Below are positions 5,227 through 11,626 of a DNA stretch of 11,626 bases, piece by piece. A program made the translations under genes and the position numbers. How positions within the stretch are numbered: position 1 is the first letter of the stretch; every line of letters begins with the position of its first letter. Under the pieces are notes generated by a model, which saw only the letters and a list, made by a program, of their open reading frames with translations, had not been told where the DNA came from and ran no database searches. The stretch comes from Microcella sp. GTDB taxonomy: Bacteria > Actinomycetota > Actinomycetes > Actinomycetales > Microbacteriaceae. The stretch is taken from the NCBI GenBank assembly GCA_020216895.1, contig JAIWOM010000025.1, positions 1-11,626 on the forward strand, written 5' to 3'.

Positions 5227-6216
5227 ATGGAATTCTGGTCCGACCTGTTCGAGAAGTTCGGGGTGATGTTCCTCGGCCTGGCTGCATTCGCGGCGGTCGT
5301 CGGCATCGTGCTGTTCCTCGCCGATCGAGCCCCGAAGCGCGGCAGGGACTTCCTGCAGCTCGCCGCGTTCCTCAGCCCCGCGCTGATCCTGCTCGCCGTG
5401 GGCCTCGTGTATCCGGCGATCCGCACCACGATCCTCGCCTTCTTCAGCCGCCAGACGGCGAACGGCTCCGAGTGGGTCGGTCTCGACAACTTCGTCTGGA
5501 TGTTCACCCAGCCCGAGATCACGATCGTGATCATCAACACCCTCATCTGGGTGGCGCTGGTGCCTCTGCTGTCGACGATCTTCGGCCTCGCCTACGCCGT
5601 CTTCATCGACAAGTCGCACGGCGAGAAGGTGCTCAAGTCGCTCGTGTTCATGCCCATGGCGATCTCGTTCGTCGGTGCCGGCATCATCTGGCGCTTCATG
5701 TACGAATACCGCGAGGTGGGCTTCAGCGAGCAGATCGGTCTGCTCAACCAGATCCTGGTCTGGCTCGGGCAGGATCCGCAGCCGTTCCTCGTCAACTCGC
5801 CGTGGAACACCTTCTTCCTCATCGTCGTGATGGTATGGATCCAGACCGGTTTCGCGATGGTGCTGCTGTCGGCGGCCATCAAGGGCGTGCCGGTGGAGAT
5901 CATTGAGGCCGCTCGGCTCGACGGCGCGAACGCCTGGCAGTCGTTCTGGAACGTGACCGTCCCGGGCATCCGCGGCACCCTCGTCGTGGTCGTCACCACG
6001 ATCTCGATCGCGACGCTGAAGGTCTTCGACATCGTCCGCGCGATGACGGGCGGCAACTTCAACACCTCGGTCGTCGCCAACGAGATGTACACGCAGGCCT
6101 TCAACCGCGGAGAGACGGGCTACGGCTCGGCGCTCGCCGTCGTGCTGTTCGTTATGGTCCTGCCGATCGTGCTCTACAACGTGCGCGTCATGCGCAAGCA
6201 GAAGGAGATCCGATGA
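5227..6216 (+). CDS. aglF: Alpha-glucoside ABC transporter permease (AglF-like)
   Basis: This 329-residue inner-membrane permease forms one half of the translocation channel (binding-protein-dependent transport system inner membrane component, MalF-type). Hydrophobic helices lie at about residues 12-31, 42-66, 95-125, 135-160, 195-220, 245-270 and 295-318. The cytoplasmic EAA loop, which contacts the ATPase, is EAARLDGANAWQSFW (from 227) followed by VPGIRG. Segments recognised from the AglF family are LVFMPMAISFVGAGIIWRFM (from 139), GLLNQILVWLG, WIQTGFAMVLLSAAIKGVP and LKVFDIVRAMTGGNFNTSV. The ATG at 5227 follows GGAGG (5211-5215) at 11 nt, a somewhat long spacing; the in-frame ATG at 5209 meets a stop after three codons. 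The stop overlaps the start of the next permease (ATGA), so the two are translationally coupled. Confidence 0.88.
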   Translation: MEFWSDLFEKFGVMFLGLAAFAAVVGIVLFLADRAPKRGRDFLQLAAFLSPALILLAVGLVYPAIRTTILAFFSRQTANGSEWVGLDNFVWMFTQPEITIVIINTLIWVALVPLLSTIFGLAYAVFIDKSHGEKVLKSLVFMPMAISFVGAGIIWRFMYEYREVGFSEQIGLLNQILVWLGQDPQPFLVNSPWNTFFLIVVMVWIQTGFAMVLLSAAIKGVPVEIIEAARLDGANAWQSFWNVTVPGIRGTLVVVVTTISIATLKVFDIVRAMTGGNFNTSVVANEMYTQAFNRGETGYGSALAVVLFVMVLPIVLYNVRVMRKQKEIR

Positions 6217-7157
6217 GCGCCCCCGCCGCTGCGTCCGTTGCCGCCGAGCAGACCAGCACCCGGGCGATTGCCGTGGCCGCCGGTGGCGGCAAGGCGCGCC
6301 GGGTGAAGGACCGCCTGACGTCGCCGTGGGCGACCGCCGCCGCGATCGTCATCGCCGTGATCTGGACGATCCCGACCTTCGGTCTGCTGGTGTCGTCGTT
6401 CCGCACCCCAGAGGAGATCCGCACCAACGGCTGGTGGAACATCTTCGTCAGCCCGAGCTTCACGCTCGAGAACTACGCCGACGTGCTGACCATCCAGGGC
6501 GCCTCCTCGGCGAACCTGGGGTCGTACTTCGTCAACTCGCTCGTGATCGCGATCCCGGCCGCGCTGTTCCCGATCATCCTCGCCACGATGGCCGCCTACG
6601 CATTCGCGTGGATCAAGTTCCGCGGCTCGGCACCGCTCTTCGTGCTGATCTTCGCGCTGCAGATCGTGCCGCTGCAGATGGCGCTCATCCCGCTGCTGCA
6701 GATCTTCAGCGAGGTGCTCGGCATCAGCGGCACCTTCCCCGCGGTGTGGATCGCCCACACGATCTTCGGCCTGCCGCTGTGCATCTTCCTGCTGCACAAC
6801 TTCATCAGCGAGATCCCCGCGGAGGTGATCGAGGCGGCGCGCGTAGACGGCGCGAACCACACCCAGATCTTCTTCCGGATCATCATCCCGCTGTCGCTGC
6901 CGGCGCTCGCCTCGATCGGCATCTTCCAGTTCCTCTGGGTCTGGAACGACCTGCTCGTGGCGCTCGTTTTCTCGGGCGGCACCGCCGACGTCGCGCCGCT
7001 GACCCAGCGTCTCGCGGAGCTGGTCGGCAACTTCGGCCGCAACACCGAGCGCCTGCCGGCGGCGGCGTTCATCTCCCTGATCGTGCCCCTGATCGTGTTC
7101 TTCAGCCTGCAGCGCTACTTCGTGCGCGGCCTGCTGGCGGGCTCGACGAAGGGCTGA
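6213..7157 (+). CDS. aglG: Alpha-glucoside ABC transporter permease (AglG-like)
   Basis: This 314-residue MalG-type permease is the partner of AglF. An alanine-rich, charged cytoplasmic N-terminus (1-35) precedes the first helix (about 38-60), and further helices lie near 105-130, 138-160, 172-195, 225-250 and 280-302. The EAA loop is EAARVDGANHTQIFFRIIIP (from 207), with the conserved Gly seven residues after the first Glu. Typical MalG-family segments are SFRTPEEIRTNGWWNIF, FTLENYADVL, YFVNSLVIAIPAA and LQIVPLQMALIPLL. It overlaps aglF by 4 nt and uses AAGGAG (6202-6207) inside the aglF end. It is the last transporter gene: no ATPase, glucosidase or glucokinase gene follows, unlike the rhizobial aglEFGAK cluster. 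A shared MsiK/MalK-type ATPase elsewhere is the likely energiser, known from other actinobacteria but inferred here. Confidence 0.88.
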   Translation: MSAPAAASVAAEQTSTRAIAVAAGGGKARRVKDRLTSPWATAAAIVIAVIWTIPTFGLLVSSFRTPEEIRTNGWWNIFVSPSFTLENYADVLTIQGASSANLGSYFVNSLVIAIPAALFPIILATMAAYAFAWIKFRGSAPLFVLIFALQIVPLQMALIPLLQIFSEVLGISGTFPAVWIAHTIFGLPLCIFLLHNFISEIPAEVIEAARVDGANHTQIFFRIIIPLSLPALASIGIFQFLWVWNDLLVALVFSGGTADVAPLTQRLAELVGNFGRNTERLPAAAFISLIVPLIVFFSLQRYFVRGLLAGSTKG

Positions 7158-7191
7158 TCCGGTCACGACGACGACCCCCGGTGGTCCCGCC

Positions 7192-7206
7192 TAGGCTCGC
7201 AGCATG
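7192..7206 (+). promoter_or_regulatory. Leaderless -10 element (TAGGCT) for the ABC exporter gene
   Basis: TAGGCT (7192-7197), 6 nt, then ATG at 7204. The 15-nt block TAGGCTCGCAGCATG differs by one base from the block before the gene at 152. No Shine-Dalgarno is present. The exporter therefore probably has its own promoter and is not simply the end of the agl operon. No clear -35 is visible. Confidence 0.6.
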
Positions 7207-9066
7207 AGCATGGGTGGGGGCGGCCGGGGGTCGCGCGTGTCGGGCGGCGATCACGCCGCGCAGCGGGCGGCCAACGCGCAGGCGCCGCGCATCCCGAATC
7301 TGCTCGGTCGCATCGCGGAGCTGTTCCGCCCGCACCGCACGGCGCTCGCGATCACGATCGCGCTCGTGCTGGTCTCGGCCGCGCTCAGTGTGCTGCCGCC
7401 GCTTCTGACCCAGCAGGCCTTCGATGTCGGGCTCTTCCCGCCCGAGGGCACGCCCAATGTGCCGGTGCTGCTGCAGCTCGTCGGGGCCATGCTCGCGTTG
7501 TGGGTGGTCTCAGCCGGTCTCGGCATCGCGCAGACCCACCTCACCGCCACGGTCGGCAACAGCGTCATGGCGCAGCTGCGGGTGCGGCTGTTCGCCCACC
7601 TCCAGGCCATGGAGCTCGCCTTCTTCACCCGCACCAAGACCGGCGTGATCCAGTCGCGCCTGCAGAACGACGTCGGCGGGGTCGCCGGCGTGCTGAGCAA
7701 CACGGTCTCGAGCGTCATCGGCAACACGGTCACGGTCATCGCCGCACTCGTCGCGATGCTCCTGCTGAGCTGGCAGTTGACCATCGTCGCGGTCGTGCTG
7801 CTGCCAGTGCTCGTCATCGCCCAGCGCCGGGTGGGCCAGGTGCGCGCCCGCATCGCCACGGCGACGCAGGAGTCGCTGAGCGACATGACCGCCATCACGC
7901 AGGAGGCCCTGAGCGTCTCGGGCATCCTGCTCGCGAAGAGCTTCGACCAGCAGGGCGCCGAGGTCGAGCGCTACCGCGTCGAGAATGCGCGCCAGCGCGA
8001 CCTGCAGGTGCGGCTGGCGATGAGCGGCCAGTGGTTCTTCGCCATGGTCAACGTGTTCCTCTCGGTGATCCCGGCCGTCGTCTACCTCGCGGCCGCCTGG
8101 CTGCTGCAGCAGGATGTCGCCGTGACCGCGGGCACGATCGTCGCCTTCACCACGGTGCAGGCCCGCCTCACCTTCCCGCTCATGGGCCTGATGCGGGTGG
8201 CCCTCGATCTGCAGACCTCGGGCGCCCTGTTCGCCCGCATCTTCGAGTACCTCGACCTGCAGCCGCGCATCACCGATGCCCCCGACGCGGTCGAGCCCGA
8301 CCCCGCCCAGCGCGGGCGGGTGCGGCTGAACGATGTCGTGTTCCGCTACCCCGACGCCCCCTCGGAGGCTCTGCCGACGCTCGACGGGGTGAGCCTGACC
8401 ATCGAGCCCGGGCGCTTCGTCGCCTTCGTCGGCCCCTCCGGCGCGGGCAAGACGACCATCTCGTACCTGATCCCGCGCCTGCACGAGGTCACCGGCGGCA
8501 GCGTCGAGGTCGGCGGCGTCGACGTGCGGCGACTGCGGCGGGCATCCCTCATCGCCAGCATCGGCATCGTCAGCCAGGAGACCTACCTCTTCCACGCGAG
8601 CATCGCCGAGAACCTCCGCTACGCGAAACCCGATGCGACGGATGCGGAGCTCGAGGCGGCGTGCCGTGCGGCCAGCATCCACGACACGATCGCGGGCTTC
8701 CCCGACGGCTACGACACCGTCGTCGGCGAGCGCGGCTATCGCCTCTCCGGCGGGGAGAAGCAGCGGGTGGCCATCGCGCGCGTGCTGCTCAAGGACCCCC
8801 CGGTGCTGATCCTCGACGAGGCGACGAGCGCGCTCGATGCGGTCTCGGAGCGCGTCGTGCAACGCGCGCTCGACTCGGCGGCGAGCGGCCGCACGACGAT
8901 CGCAATCGCCCATCGGCTCTCGACCATCATCGGCGCGGACGAGATCCACGTCGTCGATCGCGGCCGCATCGTCGAGAGCGGTGCTCACGCCGCGCTTCTT
9001 GCGCAGCGCGGGCTGTACGCGCGCCTGGTCGCCGAGCAGGCTGCCGCCGCGGCCCCGCCCGTCTAG
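7204..9066 (+). CDS. ABC exporter half-transporter (fused transmembrane and ATPase domains)
   Basis: This 620-residue membrane protein is a type IV (MsbA/Sav1866/BmrA-like) exporter half-transporter that would act as a homodimer or pair with another half. A Gly- and Arg-rich cytoplasmic tail (1-33) precedes six helices between about 46 and 330 (ABC_membrane domain). The NBD covers about 365-610: Walker A GPSGAGKTT (410-418), Q-loop VSQE (about 456-459), signature LSGGEKQR (514-521), Walker B VLILDE (534-539) with catalytic Glu539, D-loop SALD and H-loop His570. All catalytic residues are intact, so it should be active alone. Two start codons are close (7204, 7210); 7204 fits the leaderless promoter. 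Typical substrates are lipids, drugs or peptides, but the substrate cannot be read here. It converges on the DUF305 gene with a 6-nt gap. Confidence 0.9.
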   Translation: MSMGGGGRGSRVSGGDHAAQRAANAQAPRIPNLLGRIAELFRPHRTALAITIALVLVSAALSVLPPLLTQQAFDVGLFPPEGTPNVPVLLQLVGAMLALWVVSAGLGIAQTHLTATVGNSVMAQLRVRLFAHLQAMELAFFTRTKTGVIQSRLQNDVGGVAGVLSNTVSSVIGNTVTVIAALVAMLLLSWQLTIVAVVLLPVLVIAQRRVGQVRARIATATQESLSDMTAITQEALSVSGILLAKSFDQQGAEVERYRVENARQRDLQVRLAMSGQWFFAMVNVFLSVIPAVVYLAAAWLLQQDVAVTAGTIVAFTTVQARLTFPLMGLMRVALDLQTSGALFARIFEYLDLQPRITDAPDAVEPDPAQRGRVRLNDVVFRYPDAPSEALPTLDGVSLTIEPGRFVAFVGPSGAGKTTISYLIPRLHEVTGGSVEVGGVDVRRLRRASLIASIGIVSQETYLFHASIAENLRYAKPDATDAELEAACRAASIHDTIAGFPDGYDTVVGERGYRLSGGEKQRVAIARVLLKDPPVLILDEATSALDAVSERVVQRALDSAASGRTTIAIAHRLSTIIGADEIHVVDRGRIVESGAHAALLAQRGLYARLVAEQAAAAAPPV

Positions 9067-9074
9067 GCGGGGCT
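9051..9074. terminator. Hairpin formed by the coding ends of two convergent genes
   Basis: GCCCCGCC (9052-9059) pairs with GGCGGGGC (9066-9073), with a further G-U pair and a 6-nt loop. The left arm codes for the end of the ABC exporter, the loop holds its stop, and the right arm begins with the last base of that stop and ends within the DUF305 stop codon. It resembles the stem after rplL and could act in both directions. No T-run follows on either strand. Confidence 0.55.
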
Positions 9075-9771
9075 AGCTGCGGGCGGCGAGAAGCTCGGCC
9101 ATGTAGTCGAGCTCCTTCTGCTGCAGCTGCACCATGCCCTCGGCGAGCGCCCGAACCTGCGGGTTGTCGCTGCGAGCCAGCACGGCCTCCGCCATCTCGA
9201 CCCCGCCCTGATGGTGCGCGATCATCAGCTCCAAGAAGATGCGCTCGGCCTCGACCCCCGTCGCGTCCTGCAGCGCCTGCATCTGCTCGAAGGTCGCGAC
9301 GCCCGGCATGGGCTCGCCGGGGGTGTGGCCGCCGTGGCCCTCGTGCCCGGCCGAGCCGTCGATGACGGGGCGCGACAGCCACTCCATCTCGGGCTCCGCG
9401 GAGGTCTGCGGCAGGCCCCACATCGCGAGCCAGGCGAACATCTGGCCCTGCTGCTGGGTCTGCGCCGTCGCGATGTCGAGAGCGAGCAGGCGGATCTCAG
9501 GGTCGTCGCTCCGGTCGCGCACGAGCAGCGACATCTCGACGGCCTGGCCGTGGTGCACCTGCATGTCGCGCGCGAAGCCCGCCTCCGCGCTGCTCTCGCC
9601 CGGCATCGGTGCGGCCGCTCCGGCGGTCACCCGGCCGAGCAGCACCCCGGCGACGAGGGCCACGAGAACGAGGATCACCCCGACCACCGCCAGCCGGGTG
9701 CGGCCGAGCGGGGGAGCCGTTGTTCCGCTGGGGGACGCCGGCTCCGCCGTGGTCGCGGCCGTCGCGCTCAT
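9073..9771 (-). CDS. DUF305 domain-containing membrane-anchored protein with His-rich linker
   Basis: This 232-residue protein has an N-terminal anchor helix (about 24-47) with the rest expected outside the membrane. DUF305 is a small helical, ferritin-like domain seen in exported proteins and often near copper or metal genes; its biochemical role is not settled. Two copies of its signature are present: FARDMQVHHGQAVEM (66-80) and MIAHHQGGVEMAEAVL (183-198). The HH pairs (73-74, 186-187) and Met residues suit metal binding. Between them a linker carries GHEGHGGH (142-149). The start ATG at 9771 lies 2 nt after the stop of the DUF3105 gene, without a clear Shine-Dalgarno of its own, so translation is probably coupled. 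The frame is open further upstream, but that stretch is antisense-register overlap with the DUF3105 gene. It converges with the ABC exporter. Confidence 0.88.
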   Translation of the reverse strand: MSATAATTAEPASPSGTTAPPLGRTRLAVVGVILVLVALVAGVLLGRVTAGAAAPMPGESSAEAGFARDMQVHHGQAVEMSLLVRDRSDDPEIRLLALDIATAQTQQQGQMFAWLAMWGLPQTSAEPEMEWLSRPVIDGSAGHEGHGGHTPGEPMPGVATFEQMQALQDATGVEAERIFLELMIAHHQGGVEMAEAVLARSDNPQVRALAEGMVQLQQKELDYMAELLAARS

Positions 9772-9773
9772 GG

Positions 9774-10433
9774 TCAGGAGATCTTGCCCGGACCGTCGAG
9801 AGCCTGGCTGCAGAGCGCTCCCGGCTCGGGGGCGTCGGGCGACTGGCGGTACTTGATGATGAACTCGCGCAGGCGCGGGTCGTCGACGCCGTCGAGCGCC
9901 ACCTGCACGCCCCAGGCGCTCGCGACGACCGGGCTCTCCAGGCCCGGGAACGGCGAGAGGATGATGTAGCTGCGCGGCATCGCGTCGCGGAGGGCATCCA
10001 GATCGGCGCCCTGCACCTGCTCGGGGTCGTAGGTCACCCAGACGGCGCCGTGCTCGAGCGAGTGCACGGCGTACTCGGCCGGCACCTCCTCCTCGTAGAT
10101 GCCGCAGTTCAGCCAGGTCGGGTTGTGCGGCCCGCCGGCAGGCGGCGTCATCGTGTAGTCGACGGCGGTCTGCACGTGCAGCGACTCGAGGCCGTCGAAG
10201 GTCTCGAGCCCCTCGATCTCGATCGTGGCCGGGTCGACCGGCGGGGTGGCCGAGGTCACCACGACGCCCACGATGATCGCCACCACGGCCGCGCCGCCGA
10301 CGATCGCGCCGATGAGCCCGAGGCGCTGGTTGCGCTTCTCGCGGGCCTGCTTCGCCTTGAGGGCGGCGACCTTCTCGGCACGGCGCTGCTCGCGCTGCTG
10401 CTTGACGGTCAGGTCGGAGGTGCTGTCCGGCAC
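9774..10433 (-). CDS. DUF3105 domain-containing membrane-anchored protein
   Basis: This 219-residue protein has a highly charged, probably coiled-coil cytoplasmic N-terminus (about 10-37, rich in Lys, Arg, Gln and Glu), one transmembrane helix (about 39-60) and an extracytoplasmic DUF3105 domain. Domain motifs are MTPPAGGPHNPTWLNCGIY (95-113, His103 and Cys110) and VHSLEHGAVWVTY (123-135, His124 and His128). A second Cys is at 208. The conserved His and Cys residues hint at metal or redox chemistry, but the family has no established function that I know. The start is GTG at 10433, chosen because CAGGAG lies 5 nt upstream and the protein then begins just before the charged segment. It is the first gene of a two-gene operon with DUF305 (2-nt gap). 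DUF3105 next to DUF305 is, to my knowledge, a repeated pairing in actinobacteria. Confidence 0.87.
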   Translation of the reverse strand: MPDSTSDLTVKQQREQRRAEKVAALKAKQAREKRNQRLGLIGAIVGGAAVVAIIVGVVVTSATPPVDPATIEIEGLETFDGLESLHVQTAVDYTMTPPAGGPHNPTWLNCGIYEEEVPAEYAVHSLEHGAVWVTYDPEQVQGADLDALRDAMPRSYIILSPFPGLESPVVASAWGVQVALDGVDDPRLREFIIKYRQSPDAPEPGALCSQALDGPGKIS

Positions 10434-10466
10434 GGGGGCTCCTGTCGGGCGGGAGGGCAGGGGATT

Positions 10467-10480
10467 CGGCGCGCGCGCCG
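10467..10480. repeat. Self-complementary CGGCGCGCGCGCCG in the divergent region
   Basis: This 14-bp perfect GC-only palindrome lies 34 nt before the DUF3105 start, in its probable 5' leader. In a GC-rich genome an alternating GC run is a weak signal. The rest of the gap between the two divergent starts (10434-10572) shows CACAG/CTGTG arms at 10502-10517, GGGGCGCCCC at 10529-10538 and the -10 box at 10561. I see no other gene or clear operator in it. Confidence 0.35.
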
Positions 10481-10560
10481 TCTTCCATCATCCCAGATCA
10501 CCACAGGAGATGCTGTGAGCCGAGCGCGGGGGCGCCCCGTCACGCGCGCACCTCCGCTGA

Positions 10561-10572
10561 TAGATTCGGCGC

Positions 10573-10575
<3 letters not shown>
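10561..10575 (+). promoter_or_regulatory. Leaderless -10 element (TAGATT) for cystathionine beta-synthase
   Basis: TAGATT (10561-10566) is followed by 6 nt and then the ATG at 10573, the same spacing as at 140 and 7192. No Shine-Dalgarno lies upstream. TAGATT is closer to the TATAAT consensus than the other two boxes. The -35 region is weak. Confidence 0.6.

Positions 10576-11626
<1,051 letters not shown>

Noticed and set aside
7158..7203. A terminator between aglG and the ABC exporter.
   Set aside because: I found no stem of useful length in these 46 bp. Some read-through from the agl operon into the exporter is therefore possible despite the exporter's own promoter.
7500..9365. A 621-codon plus-strand frame overlapping the ABC exporter.
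   Set aside because: It is the +1 frame of the exporter, very rich in Arg, Gly, Pro and His with no domain. The exporter frame has all ABC motifs.
9772..10491. Upstream extension of the DUF305 frame into the DUF3105 gene, suggesting a 472-residue fusion.
   Set aside because: The extension is the DUF3105 gene read in the wrong frame. The ATG at 9771 gives a normal anchor helix and DUF305 domain.
10502..10517. CACAG-6-CTGTG inverted repeat between the DUF3105 and cystathionine beta-synthase genes as an operator.
   Set aside because: Arms of only 5 bp are expected by chance in such a gap, and no second copy or linked regulator is visible.

Overview
The window is very GC-rich and reads as chromosome of a high-GC Gram-positive actinobacterium, probably of the Microbacteriaceae or a near relative. 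This rests on the rplJ leader type, an Rv1077-like cystathionine beta-synthase, alanine-rich proteins, GTG/ATG starts and leaderless TANNNT promoters. Lineage is inferred from sequence character, not from a search. Most genes are ordinary core or accessory metabolism. I see no CRISPR array, tRNA, rRNA, transposase or phage gene.

Layout. Positions 2-142 hold the last 46 codons of a protein that looks like a sensor histidine kinase. An NAD(P)-dependent epimerase/dehydratase (152-1000) follows. Next come a candidate terminator, a promoter and a roughly 240-nt L10-type leader, then the ribosomal stalk operon rplJ-rplL (1317-2277), closed by a GC-rich hairpin. A LacI-family regulator (2367-3389, minus) is divergent from a three-gene sugar-uptake operon: lipoprotein binding protein (3763-5112) and two permeases (5227-6216, 6213-7157). 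These match the alpha-glucoside system AglE-AglF-AglG, with the regulator in the place of AglR. The 373-bp gap between regulator and operon holds several operator-like palindromes, one sitting on the predicted aglE transcription start. No ATPase gene is present in the operon. A type IV ABC exporter half-transporter follows (7204-9066). It converges on a minus-strand pair, DUF3105 (9774-10433) then DUF305 (9073-9771), both anchored extracytoplasmic proteins rich in histidine, methionine and cysteine motifs. A cystathionine beta-synthase (10573 onward) runs off the right edge.

How it works together. rplJL is probably autoregulated by the L10-L7/L12 complex through its leader. The LacI protein probably represses aglEFG, and possibly itself, until an alpha-glucoside or a derivative is present; energy would come from a shared MsiK-type ATPase encoded elsewhere. 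The DUF3105-DUF305 pair is translationally coupled and may handle metal or redox stress at the cell surface, which is inference.

The most interesting signals are regulatory. (1) Three genes with no Shine-Dalgarno carry a TANNNT box exactly 6 nt before the ATG, implying leaderless mRNAs. (2) A 13-nt direct repeat in the rplJ leader could let two copies compete for one pairing partner. (3) A 16-bp perfect palindrome spans the rplJ stop codon. (4) A perfect 14-bp stem lies between aglE and aglF. (5) A terminator-like hairpin is built from the coding ends of two convergent genes. I did not find a convincing new multi-gene system.
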